A stretch of 64,000 nt of DNA from Chitinophagaceae bacterium (GTDB taxonomy: Bacteria > Bacteroidota > Bacteroidia > Chitinophagales > Chitinophagaceae), in assembly GCA_947447265.1 (NCBI GenBank), contig CANFKC010000014.1:1-64000 (forward strand). The letters run 5' to 3'. The notes beneath the pieces were generated by a model. The model saw nothing but the letters and a program-made list of their open reading frames with translations, did not search any database and was not told the DNA's origin. The position numbers and the translations under genes were made by a program. Positions 16,611 to 24,211 of the stretch are shown here, piece after piece. The first letter of the stretch is position 1. The number at the start of each line of letters is the position of its first letter.

Positions 16611-17876
16611 ATGATGGCCCGAATATTAAAATATATAGTTTTAATCTGTGCATTTATACTTCCTTTGAAGGGAAGTGCACAGATTAATTTCGTTCGTAAC
16701 GGGAGTTTTGAAGATACAATTCAATGCCCAGCAACTCTAGATCAAATTAAATTTGCAAATTATTGGAGCGGGATAGACTCAAATGCGTCCATTTACGATT
16801 CTGTAATTTCACTTTGCATACCTGATCTTATACACACTCATGCCTCAGATCCAAATGTTAGTGGGCCTCTAAATTATCGTTTTCACCGTTCTCCTAGAAC
16901 CGGCAATGCAATGGCACAAATGATAATGTATAATAATGAATCAGATTCTACTTTTAGTACTTATTTGCGAGATTATCTTCAGGGGCGATTAACTCAGACA
17001 TTAGTGAGCGGCAAACAATACTGCCTTACCTTTTATACAACGATCGAACAGGCGTCCTCTTTCGCAATAAATCATATCGGCATGTATATTGATGATGGCA
17101 CAATCGATACTGTTACAAAATTAAATTGCGGCCTTGTACATAGCACATATACTCCTCAAGTATATGATACCACTATTAGCAATGATACCCTCCATTGGAC
17201 TAAGATTCAAGGCACCTTCACTGCTACCGGGACAGAGAAATTCATCACTATTGGTAATTTCTTTGACGTGCATCACACCGATACGGTACAAGTGCACTAT
17301 CCTAGTATTTATGGATCAGCAGGATTTAGAATTTTTAGTTGGTATCTTATAGATGATGTAAGCATAATAGCAATGGATGCTGTAGCTGATGCAGGGCATG
17401 ATACCACCATAACGCTTGCAGCTACAGATAGCGCCTGGGTAGGCAACCACGATGGGTATGTGCCTTGCAAATGGTATAACAGCTCCGGCGTGTTAATCGA
17501 CAGCAATATTGGTGGTTTTAAGATCAAGCCAACAGTAACGACCTCATATGTAATGGAACTTGAAGTTTGTGGGCAGAGAAGTGTAGATACGATAAAAGTG
17601 ACCGTGGTGCCGGTTTCTGTTGGGTCCTCCCCCTTCCCCTCCCTTAGAGGGGTGACATGTCATCCGAATCCAGCGTCTTCGGAGGTTACTGTTGAAGGGG
17701 CGAAGGGGTGCGAAGTACTGTTTTATGATGTTATAGGCAGGCGGGTATTAAAGAGCGTGTGCGAAGAGCATAGAGCGTTGATTGATGTATCGGGACTGGC
17801 AAACGGGATATACCTGATGCAATTTACAAATCCTGCAACAGGCGAACGGACAACACAAAAACTGATTAAAGAATAA
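16611..17876 (+). CDS. secreted T9SS cargo protein, tandem paralogue 2
   Basis: This 421-residue protein is the tandem copy of the gene at 15239, with the same length and plan: signal peptide, jelly-roll-like domain (FVRNGSFEDTIQCP), short Ig-like module and T9SS type A sorting domain. The two differ mostly in the middle (about residues 40-250), while the Ig-like module and sorting domain are nearly the same, so the copies probably differ in ligand but share export. The 3' end (codons KLIKE plus stop) lies inside an 85-bp sequence repeated at 18939-19023. Its own leader sequence suggests independent transcription or translation initiation like its neighbour. Confidence 0.82.
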   Translation: MMARILKYIVLICAFILPLKGSAQINFVRNGSFEDTIQCPATLDQIKFANYWSGIDSNASIYDSVISLCIPDLIHTHASDPNVSGPLNYRFHRSPRTGNAMAQMIMYNNESDSTFSTYLRDYLQGRLTQTLVSGKQYCLTFYTTIEQASSFAINHIGMYIDDGTIDTVTKLNCGLVHSTYTPQVYDTTISNDTLHWTKIQGTFTATGTEKFITIGNFFDVHHTDTVQVHYPSIYGSAGFRIFSWYLIDDVSIIAMDAVADAGHDTTITLAATDSAWVGNHDGYVPCKWYNSSGVLIDSNIGGFKIKPTVTTSYVMELEVCGQRSVDTIKVTVVPVSVGSSPFPSLRGVTCHPNPASSEVTVEGAKGCEVLFYDVIGRRVLKSVCEEHRALIDVSGLANGIYLMQFTNPATGERTTQKLIKE

Positions 17877-17943
17877 TCATAGTAATAACTTTAATCAGTT
17901 GAATCAATGGTTCAGATAATTACGTACCGAAAACGAATACGCC
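17859..17943 (+). repeat. 85-bp perfect direct repeat, copy 1
   Basis: Identical to 18939-19023, with a period of exactly 1,080 bp. It contains the last five codons and stop of the T9SS paralogue 2 gene and 67 bp of 3' flank, and is followed directly by a copy of the hairpin repeat. It contains an internal inverted repeat CTGATTAAAG...CTTTAATCAG (17862-17899) that can form a hairpin right after the coding end. Confidence 0.9.
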
Positions 17944-17949
17944 ACGGTG

Positions 17950-17974
17950 GTTGTTTGTGGGAAACACCAACTAC
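17950..17974. repeat. hairpin repeat family, copy A (degenerate)
   Basis: GTTGTTTGTGGGAAACACCAAC is a weaker version of the consensus GTTGTTGGTG-gaaaa-CACCAACAAC, followed by the family tail (G)TCGAAA. It lies 74 bp after the stop of paralogue 2. Confidence 0.6.
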
Positions 17975-18070
17975 GTCGAAAAACCCTGCATTTTAGCTCA
18001 TCATGATCCTAAATAAAATTATTTAACTTTATAAAATAGTTTTAAGCTTTTTTTGCTAATATTCCGGATT

Positions 18071-18790
18071 ATGAAATCAAAACCTTGGGTGGGTTTACTT
18101 TTAATTAGTTTATTTTGTTTGGGTTCGTTTTCTGTCGCAGCTAAAAGTGATTCTGTCACTTTAGAAAAAACATATAAAAACACTATTATCCTGGAAAATT
18201 CGTATTTCTATTTCCCTAAAATATTTGACGCAACTTGGACTCCTTCATTTGTACTTCCGATTCCCTATCTCGCCCAAATGGCCTGGGGTGACCAATTTAG
18301 TGTTTATTACGAACGAAAAATAAGTCAAAAAATTAAATTAGGCGGAGGCTACACAATGTGGAATACATTTCCATCCCTGGGTAACTATATCTTTCGTGAT
18401 GGCCCACACGTTATTTCATCAAGAAATTATCTAGGTGTTGGAGCCATCGCTTATAGAGCAAAATATAAGATGGTAGATGTTTATGGAACATATGATTGCA
18501 AGCATTTGAAAAGGCATAATATCGCACTTGGAGGGGGAGGGACTTATTCATTAGGGGAAAACACTATAATTGATAGCATAGTGTCACTCCCTGGAAACCA
18601 GTGGGAAGAGTACTTCTTATACGCCACCCATCGAGCTCATTATTATGGAGTTATTGCTTTGCTTAAGTACAATTATATCATTATTAAAAACCGGATAAGT
18701 ATTGGTGGCAGTTTCAAATTTAGAAAATATTTTGGCCTTTATTCATCTCAGCTTGACTATGGAGTAAATCTAGCTGTTAATCTATACTAA
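18071..18790 (+). CDS. putative outer-membrane beta-barrel protein
   Basis: A 239-residue protein from ATG 18071, preferred because it gives a normal signal peptide (core VGLLLISLFCLGSFSVAA); an upstream TTG at 18053 adds six residues without improving it. The mature part is rich in alternating aromatic/glycine strands (IKLGGGYTMWNTF, NIALGGGGTYSLGE, RISIGGSFKFRKYF) and ends in a strand with a C-terminal aromatic (VNLAVNLY), as in outer-membrane barrels. No family recognised. The gene is bracketed by hairpin repeats A and B and by the 85-bp direct repeats, so it may be an insertion relative to an ancestral arrangement. Confidence 0.6.
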   Translation: MKSKPWVGLLLISLFCLGSFSVAAKSDSVTLEKTYKNTIILENSYFYFPKIFDATWTPSFVLPIPYLAQMAWGDQFSVYYERKISQKIKLGGGYTMWNTFPSLGNYIFRDGPHVISSRNYLGVGAIAYRAKYKMVDVYGTYDCKHLKRHNIALGGGGTYSLGENTIIDSIVSLPGNQWEEYFLYATHRAHYYGVIALLKYNYIIIKNRISIGGSFKFRKYFGLYSSQLDYGVNLAVNLY

Positions 18791-18908
18791 CTTTTATTGT
18801 AACAAAGAATACCAATTGGTGAGTACGCTCCGCTTGTGTCTGTATTCCTGCAAGTCGAAAAGGCTTGAAGGAATGAATTGTTTGCAATAAATAGAATACG
18901 TCCCAATG

Positions 18909-18933
18909 GTTGTTGGTGGAAAACACCAACAAC
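18909..18933. repeat. hairpin repeat family, copy B (perfect)
   Basis: GTTGTTGGTG-GAAAA-CACCAACAAC is a perfect 10-bp stem with a 5-base loop. It runs straight into the second 85-bp direct repeat at 18939. The stretch from 18791 to 18908 also has an imperfect hairpin (TTCCTGCAAG...CTTGAAGGAA, about 18844-18876) and no gene. Confidence 0.8.
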
Positions 18934-18938
18934 GGCGG

Positions 18939-19023
18939 AAACTGATTAAAGAATAATCATAGTAATAACTTTAATCAGTTGAATCAATGGTTCAGATAAT
19001 TACGTACCGAAAACGAATACGCC
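18939..19023 (+). repeat. 85-bp perfect direct repeat, copy 2
   Basis: Identical to 17859-17943. It carries the terminal codons KLIKE and stop of a T9SS cargo gene but no gene body in front, so it is a displaced 3' end. Copy C of the hairpin repeat follows. Confidence 0.9.
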
Positions 19024-19030
19024 CCGATGG

Positions 19031-19053
19031 TCGTTGGTGAGAACACCAAACAA
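19031..19053. repeat. hairpin repeat family, copy C
   Basis: TCGTTGGTG-AGAA-CACCAAACAA is an imperfect copy with the usual GGCGAAA tail. It lies 40 bp beyond the stop codon of the minus-strand gene ending at 19093. Confidence 0.6.
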
Positions 19054-19092
19054 GGCGAAATTTTCGTTTTGAAAACGCATGCAAATCACCTG

Positions 19093-20322
19093 CTATTTCA
19101 CCAAACCAATCCACAGACGATAATAGCGGCTACCTCTAATAGTCTTAACGGCATCGCGGTGCAGCATAATTATTTTGAAAAGTGTTTCCCGGCGGGCATC
19201 ACTAAGCGTGCTTATCAGAATTTCGGTACCTTTTTCGGGTCCATTACTTGGGCCTGTCTCTTCAACGGTATAACCTTTTTCTTCTGCCCAGCCGCAATAA
19301 TTTACAGCAGCGGCACTATCATGAAAGAATAACTTTGCATATATCTTCCTTTTACGGTCCAGACTGTCATGGCTACTCGCGAGGATCTTTTGATGCCAGT
19401 CTACCTCTAACCAAATTTTTCTGATGTCACTTTGGGTAAGCATTTCCGTTGCAAACCCCTGATTTGCCTGGATAATGGTCTCGCACACGAACGACGGGTA
19501 TTTAGCATAAATGCGATCAAGCCCGGCACGGATATCCGACGTATCTGACACTAAAAAAACACATACCGGTTCACACGACGGCAGAAACAGGCCAAGCGGC
19601 TCAACAGGACGTTTCGTACCCAGGTACTTCCCTATTTCTGTAACCAGTTTGTTAATGAGTTTTGTGTCCTTCACGCGCTCCTTGCCTTCAACCATTCTGT
19701 GGTAAACCAGTCCCGCATGAATAACATACAGAAGCTTGCTGGTTGGCAACTGGGAACTGAACTTACCCATGGCCGCAGGGTAGGGAAGCTTGCGGGTTTG
19801 TAACATGCGACTGATCTTAGCCATGACCTCAAAGTCAGATGCTGCCCCCGAAGCCTGTAATTCGCTGTCACTTGCGAACAAATCTTTTTCAGTAAGAGTA
19901 GGAAACATCTCTTTCTGCTTGCCTGCAACAACCGTAATTGTTATCGCATTACTCCAGATGGTATCCTTTTTTTTGTTGATGGTGTACTCAGCTGGTAACT
20001 TAATAATACCGGGTTTCGCCGCCCTGACTGCAAATATTAAGCTGTGCGCCCCGCCCTCGTGGTATCTATCACGGCTAATCTCATTTGAAGAAGTGGGGGA
20101 CCCAATGACCTCCAATTGCTTACACTTCAGGACGCCATAGTCAGTCCAGAAGCGAAGCCCATCATCGTTTTCGCTGTGAGTATTGGTATAGGTGTAAGAT
20201 ATTTCAAATTGCTCCCCCGGGGCGACAGAGTATGCTGAAGCTGTAAGCTCGTAAGTCTGTTGGCCATTTGCGGTAACGCAAATCAACACCGTCAATAAAT
20301 ATGATAAAATAAACCTCTTCAT
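19093..20322 (-). CDS. exported protein with BatD-like N-terminal domain and a small C-terminal alpha/beta domain
   Basis: A 409-residue protein with signal peptide (FILSYLLTVLICVTANG, cleavage before QQTY). Residues 20-130 resemble the N-terminal beta-sandwich of BatD/oxygen-tolerance proteins: VAPGEQFEISYTYTN, then AAKPGIIKLPAEYTI and WSNAITITVV. The middle (140-320) is mostly helical and unrecognised. The last 80 residues (FFHDSAAAVNYCGWAEEKGY, then GTEILISTLSDARRETLF) recall the RraB/DUF695-type alpha/beta fold, but RraB is cytoplasmic, so that resemblance may be only structural. The role is unknown. It is convergent with the repeat cluster and not obviously in an operon. Confidence 0.5.
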   Translation of the reverse strand: MKRFILSYLLTVLICVTANGQQTYELTASAYSVAPGEQFEISYTYTNTHSENDDGLRFWTDYGVLKCKQLEVIGSPTSSNEISRDRYHEGGAHSLIFAVRAAKPGIIKLPAEYTINKKKDTIWSNAITITVVAGKQKEMFPTLTEKDLFASDSELQASGAASDFEVMAKISRMLQTRKLPYPAAMGKFSSQLPTSKLLYVIHAGLVYHRMVEGKERVKDTKLINKLVTEIGKYLGTKRPVEPLGLFLPSCEPVCVFLVSDTSDIRAGLDRIYAKYPSFVCETIIQANQGFATEMLTQSDIRKIWLEVDWHQKILASSHDSLDRKRKIYAKLFFHDSAAAVNYCGWAEEKGYTVEETGPSNGPEKGTEILISTLSDARRETLFKIIMLHRDAVKTIRGSRYYRLWIGLVK

Positions 20323-20435
20323 ACGTAAAGGTTAAAAATGATGTGGTATCAACGTCAGTGCCTGGAGTCATGCCTCCATTCATAAAGTCACAAAACGATG
20401 TTAATGTGAGCCTTGCTAATTTACAAGCGAAGAAA

Positions 20436-21170
20436 CTACTTATGAAATCCTCTCATCTTCCAAACCCCATACATCGCTTCTTTAATAATACCCTTGCTCA
20501 TTTTTGAGGCGCCTTCAATACGATCTATGAAGGTTATGGGTACTTCCTTTATTTTGAAGCCGAGCTTCCAGGCACGGTATTTCATTTCTATCTGAAAGGC
20601 GTAACCGATAAAGTGTACTTTTTCAAGCGGAATAGTTTGGAGTACTTTAGCGGTATAGCATACAAAACCAGCTGTTGGGTCGTTAACCGGCATCCAGGTG
20701 ATCATTTTGGTATAGAATGCCCCACCCTTTGAAATGAATATGCGGTCCCAGGGCCAGTTCACCACCTTGCCACCACTCACGTAGCGGGAACCAACTGCGA
20801 CATCGGCACCATCGCGGCAGGCAGCAAAAAGCCTTTCCAGGTCTTCGGGATTGTGGGAGAAATCGGCATCCATCTCAAAAATGTACTCATACCCCTTTTC
20901 GAGCGCCCATTTAAACCCTGCAATATAGGCTGTACCCAAGCCGAGCTTACCCTTACGTTCCAAAAGGAAAAGGGAGCCAGGAAACTGCTGCTGCAGTTGT
21001 TTTATGATGTTACCGGTGCCGTCAGGAGAGCCATCATCTACTATCAGCAGATGAAAACCACTAGGCAATGAAAAAACCTTTCGTATTATTTTTTCAATGT
21101 TCTCTTTCTCGTTGTACGTCGGTATTATTACAAGTTTTTTCAAGAAGGATTTTGTAATTGGAAACGGCAA
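20436..21170 (-). CDS. polyprenol-phosphate mannosyltransferase (DPM1-like, GT2)
   Basis: A 244-residue family-2 glycosyltransferase. N-terminal GT-A motifs are clear: VIIPTYNEKENIEKII, LLIVDDGSPDGTGNII and the metal-binding DAD in FEMDADFSHNPEDL (about residue 100). GSRYVSGGKVVNWPW and the C-terminal EVPITFIDRIEGASKMS are typical of dolichol/polyprenol-phosphate mannose synthases. It would transfer a sugar from a nucleotide donor to a polyprenyl phosphate at the inner membrane, for later glycan or lipoprotein modification. It lacks the C-terminal membrane helices found in some relatives. The sugar could be mannose or glucose. Confidence 0.85.
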   Translation of the reverse strand: MPFPITKSFLKKLVIIPTYNEKENIEKIIRKVFSLPSGFHLLIVDDGSPDGTGNIIKQLQQQFPGSLFLLERKGKLGLGTAYIAGFKWALEKGYEYIFEMDADFSHNPEDLERLFAACRDGADVAVGSRYVSGGKVVNWPWDRIFISKGGAFYTKMITWMPVNDPTAGFVCYTAKVLQTIPLEKVHFIGYAFQIEMKYRAWKLGFKIKEVPITFIDRIEGASKMSKGIIKEAMYGVWKMRGFHK

Positions 21171-21208
21171 AATAATAACAATGTTTCTAAATAAATCAAA
21201 ATTATTTG

Positions 21209-21994
21209 CTAAACTTTTAACCCAGCCTTCCTGAGCTTCATTTTATTCAATATTTCTGATATTTTTTGCTTGGTGTGCAACGAAAAATCTGCCTGCATCA
21301 TCCAGTCATAATACTGTGGTTCCGCGGTAAAAATGTCTTCCACCTTTCTGCCCTTGTGCTTGCCAAAGTTAAAAACTGCGGCACCATCCTTCATTACCAT
21401 CCGGCGGCTATAGTCAACATACTCATCAGTATTCGTGAAGGTATGCAGGCCCGGGACATCGGTAGCAATATCGGTATATTTTCCCAACTGGGCATCTAAT
21501 ACCTCGATGGTCGCTAATATGTCAGCTTCCGCACTATGGGCATTTTCCAGTTCTTTATGGCAATAGAACAAATAGGCGGCACTCAGAGTGCGCGCTTCCA
21601 TTTTAAAGAATATCTGCTGCACATCTATCATGTGGCGCTCGGTAAAGTCAACATTAACGCCTGCACGTAAAAACTCTTCGGCCAGCATCGGCAAATCGAA
21701 TTTGCTGGAATTATAACCACCCATATCGCACCCCTTTATCCAATCATACAGCTCGTGGGCTATTTGTTTGAAGGCGGGGGCATCCTTTACGTCTTCATCA
21801 ACAATACCGTGAAATTTTGTTGACTCGGGTGGTATAGGCATGCCGGGATTGATTCTCCTGACATACTTATCGCGCTTGCCATCGGGCATTATTTTAATAA
21901 ATGCCAGCTCAATAATGCGATCTTTTACATTATCGGTGCCCGTGGTTTCCAGATCAAAAAATACTATCGGCCTCTTTAATTGAAGGTTTGACAT
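21209..21994 (-). CDS. DEDDh 3'-5' exonuclease (DNA polymerase III epsilon-like)
   Basis: A 261-residue protein with all four exonuclease motifs: ExoI VFFDLETTGTD (D, E), ExoII GGYNSSKFDLPML (D), and ExoIII NAHSAEADILATIEV with the catalytic His and Asp of the DEDDh subclass. The C-terminal 80 residues (FNFGKHKGRKVEDI, YYDWMMQADF) form the DUF3820-like putative quorum-sensing-regulated tail found fused to many Bacteroidota exonucleases. It probably degrades DNA or RNA 3' ends; whether it proofreads is unknown. It begins only 7 bp after the mpl stop on the same strand, so the two are co-transcribed. Confidence 0.85.
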   Translation of the reverse strand: MSNLQLKRPIVFFDLETTGTDNVKDRIIELAFIKIMPDGKRDKYVRRINPGMPIPPESTKFHGIVDEDVKDAPAFKQIAHELYDWIKGCDMGGYNSSKFDLPMLAEEFLRAGVNVDFTERHMIDVQQIFFKMEARTLSAAYLFYCHKELENAHSAEADILATIEVLDAQLGKYTDIATDVPGLHTFTNTDEYVDYSRRMVMKDGAAVFNFGKHKGRKVEDIFTAEPQYYDWMMQADFSLHTKQKISEILNKMKLRKAGLKV

Positions 21995-22001
21995 AATGGA
22001 T

Positions 22002-23369
22002 TCAAGGTTTCGGATGCGAACTTACATTATTCCAGTCAATTCCGTCGAAAGTTCCCGAACTCATCAATAATAAAAACACGGGCTTGTCCTTACCGCTTAT
22101 CAGTGTAGTAACGGTTTGCTCCAGTTCCTCCCTGGTATCTATTACCATTAGGTCGGCCCTTTCAAAATACTGCTTTACCGTGCCGCGTTCCAGCGCGGGC
22201 AGCCCCTTTAGCTGCAGGGCGTGGTGGCTGAAAAATACAATGCTATCATCCGCACCATCCATACTGTGCCCGTATTCGCTTAAAAACTGTGCGTTCAGGC
22301 TGCTGAAGGTGTGCAGTTCAAAGCATGCGACAAGGTAATGATCTGGGTAAGCTTCCCTTACCGCATTAAGGGTGGCTTTCAGCTTGCTTGGCGCATGGGC
22401 GAAATCGCGATACACCAGCAGGTCTTTTTCTTCTTTTACTTTTTCTAGTCTGCGTGCTGCACCGGTAAAGCTGGCTATTGCTTTATAACAATCTGCCACC
22501 GTAACGCCAAGCTCCATACACACATCAACTGCCGCCTGCATATTCTGTAAATTATGCCAGCCAAAAACCGAGACCGAAACCGGTCCGCCTTTTGTGGCAA
22601 TAATGGCTGTACCCGCTTCGTAATGGAATGGTGGCGTTTCGTAAGGCACAGACTGCACATGTGCACCTGCAGTAGTAACTGCACGCCTTACTTCGGCATC
22701 TTCGTTATTATAAAACAGTTTTACATCGTTACCCATGCCTTGCAGGTACTGTTCAAACTGGTTGAAATAAATTTCGTAGGTCGGGAATACATTGATATGG
22801 TCCCATGCTATGCCGCTGAGCACACTGATGTGCGGATGATAGAAAAATATCTTTGGCCTTTTTTCCTCAGGAGAGGCCGGGTATTCATCGCCTTCCAGCA
22901 CAATTATGGGTGCGTCTGTCAGCCTTACCGATTGTTCAAAGCCAGCAACCTTTGCACCCACCAGGTAATCAAAGTCGATGCCCTGGTGTTTAAGTATATG
23001 CATGATCATTGACGTGATGGTTGTTTTACCATGGCTGCCGGCAACTACTACCCTCTTCTTGTTCTTGCTAACTTCATAAACATATTGCGGGAATGAATAA
23101 ATAGGGATACCTGCCTTTTTTGCGGCCAACAGTTCCGGGTTATCAGCGCGCGCATGCATACCCAGCACAACCGCCTCTACTTTACCATCTATTTTTCCGG
23201 GGTGCCAGCCAAATTTTTCAGGCAGCAAACCCGCTGCCGCAAGGTTACTTTTAGCCGGATCGTTAATTTCATCATCACTGCCGGTTATTATATACCCCTT
23301 ATTATTTAGTGCCAAAGCCAACTGATGCATAATAGCACCGCCAATTGCTATAAAGTGAATGTGTTTCAT
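22002..23369 (-). CDS. mpl: UDP-N-acetylmuramate:L-alanyl-gamma-D-glutamyl-meso-diaminopimelate ligase
   Basis: A 455-residue Mur ligase. It starts with IHFIAIGGAIMHQLALAL (nucleotide-type N-domain; the GGA-MHQLA form distinguishes Mpl from MurC), has the ATP P-loop GSHGKTTITSMIMH near residue 110, EGDEYPASPEEKRPKI, then the C-domain with DFAHAPSKLKATLNAVREAY. Mpl reattaches the recovered murein tripeptide to UDP-MurNAc, recycling cell-wall material in the cytoplasm, and implies a meso-DAP peptidoglycan, consistent with dapF at 28480. It is a conserved housekeeping gene; the exonuclease follows it directly. Confidence 0.92.
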   Translation of the reverse strand: MKHIHFIAIGGAIMHQLALALNNKGYIITGSDDEINDPAKSNLAAAGLLPEKFGWHPGKIDGKVEAVVLGMHARADNPELLAAKKAGIPIYSFPQYVYEVSKNKKRVVVAGSHGKTTITSMIMHILKHQGIDFDYLVGAKVAGFEQSVRLTDAPIIVLEGDEYPASPEEKRPKIFFYHPHISVLSGIAWDHINVFPTYEIYFNQFEQYLQGMGNDVKLFYNNEDAEVRRAVTTAGAHVQSVPYETPPFHYEAGTAIIATKGGPVSVSVFGWHNLQNMQAAVDVCMELGVTVADCYKAIASFTGAARRLEKVKEEKDLLVYRDFAHAPSKLKATLNAVREAYPDHYLVACFELHTFSSLNAQFLSEYGHSMDGADDSIVFFSHHALQLKGLPALERGTVKQYFERADLMVIDTREELEQTVTTLISGKDKPVFLLLMSSGTFDGIDWNNVSSHPKP

Positions 23370-23591
23370 ATTTTTTACCTAACTTCGTACAAAGTTACGG
23401 AACGATAACAAGACAAAGTCAGTCACCTGACTCGTTCTTTTTCATTTCTGCTTCGTTGCAAAAGTCAATAAATAGCTTGCTATTCGCAGATTTTGTGTCT
23501 TGCATAAAAGAAAAACGACTTTGCCATCTGGCAAACTTGGTCATATTAACGTTTCTTGACGAGCTTTTTAATATTCATAATTATTTAGTTT
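23370..23591. other. intergenic region with small hairpin
   Basis: 222 bp upstream of mpl and of the small lipoprotein gene. It holds AATAGC-TT-GCTATT (23471-23484) inside an AT-rich segment. No promoter pair could be assigned with confidence. Confidence 0.35.
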
Positions 23592-23729
23592 ATGCAGACT
23601 ATTATTAAATTTCGCGGAGCAATAACTGTAGCAGCTATTATCCTCACGCTTATCGCCGCTTCTTCTTGCACCCAAACCAAGCGTTATGGCTGCCCTAACC
23701 ACCTTTCAACACCTAAAATAGGTTTTTAA
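23592..23729 (+). CDS. 45-residue putative lipoprotein
   Basis: This very short gene has a convincing lipoprotein signal: N-terminal MQTIIKFRG, hydrophobic core ITVAAIILTLIAA and lipobox ASSC with Cys26. The mature peptide is only 20 residues (CTQTKRYGCPNHLSTPKIGF), ending in a YGCPNH..TPKIGF motif. Tiny lipoproteins with a similar CPN/CPG ending are, as far as I recall, widespread in Bacteroidota but uncharacterised. A terminator-like hairpin lies 42 bp after the stop. The frame is too short for a typical gene-finder cutoff; the signal sequence is the main support. Confidence 0.6.
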   Translation: MQTIIKFRGAITVAAIILTLIAASSCTQTKRYGCPNHLSTPKIGF

Positions 23730-23770
23730 GGACGGTTCACCAACACCGATTTTACCGAAAACAATATTCG

Positions 23771-23795
23771 CAGCCGCCCGCACTTCGGACGGCTG
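23771..23795 (+). terminator. terminator of the small lipoprotein gene
   Basis: CAGCCGCCCG-CACTT-CGGACGGCTG is a 10-bp stem with one mismatch, followed by TTTG. It separates the lipoprotein gene from the next plus-strand gene. Confidence 0.6.
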
Positions 23796-23826
23796 TTTGC
23801 ATGTATAATGGCGAACAAAACTGCTT

Positions 23827-24090
23827 ATGATAACAATAAATGAGGCCATTGCCATTGCGCAAAAACATTTGGAAAGCGAGGGGGAAATTTACCCCGGCAT
23901 CAGGGTAACCTATGGCCCGATACAAATATGCCAGAACGAATATTATTTTGATTACCACCTGTTACGCTCGCCCGGCACTGAAAATATTCACCTTGGCGGC
24001 GCGCCGGGATTCATTGTTGACAAACAAACAGGCATTTCACAAACCATCACCTTTGGTGCTATGAATTTGTTACAACGCTACAAGCAGTGA
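23827..24090 (+). CDS. small protein resembling YrhB/Imm35-type immunity proteins
   Basis: An 87-residue soluble protein starting MITINEAIAIAQKHLESEG, with a central YYFDYHLLRS strand and a GGAPGFIVDKQTG turn. That order (ITxxEAxxxAxxYL..., then a GNxPxxVDKxxG motif) is the pattern of the Imm35/YrhB superfamily, many members of which neutralise polymorphic toxins. No toxin gene lies nearby, so it may be an orphan immunity protein or a domain with another role. Family membership is by eye. Confidence 0.5.
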   Translation: MITINEAIAIAQKHLESEGEIYPGIRVTYGPIQICQNEYYFDYHLLRSPGTENIHLGGAPGFIVDKQTGISQTITFGAMNLLQRYKQ

Positions 24091-24165
24091 GAAAAGCCAA
24101 CGGGATTTATACAGCAATAATATCCTGTCCACTAATGAAACACACCGTATCCTTTACAAACAAAA

Positions 24166-24187
24166 CAGCCACCCTGAAGGATGGCTG
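24166..24187 (-). terminator. terminator of the beta-barrel gene at 24212
   Basis: CAGCCATCC / GGGTGGCTG on the minus strand forms a 9-bp stem with one mismatch, followed on that strand by TTTTGTTTG. It lies 25 bp after the stop at 24212. Confidence 0.6.
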
Positions 24188-24211
24188 CCGCATATTTTTC
24201 GAAATAAAATT

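Larger units (their letters stand above)
15208..17876 (+). repeat. tandem duplication of a T9SS cargo gene with its leader
   Basis: Two 1,266-bp genes lie head to tail. Their 5' leaders (15208-15238 and 16580-16610) and the first 50 coding bases are almost identical. The middle parts have diverged clearly, and the last 250 bp are again nearly identical. This mosaic indicates an old duplication followed by local homogenisation of the signal peptide and sorting-domain ends. Confidence 0.8.

Noticed and set aside
17859-19023. 85-bp direct repeats considered as phage or integrative-element attachment sites
   Set aside because: No integrase, tRNA or phage gene lies between them; the 1-kb unit holds only a barrel gene.
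22554-23012. 152-codon plus-strand frame inside mpl
   Set aside because: It is fully antisense to conserved Mur ligase motifs and has Cys/His-rich unnatural composition.
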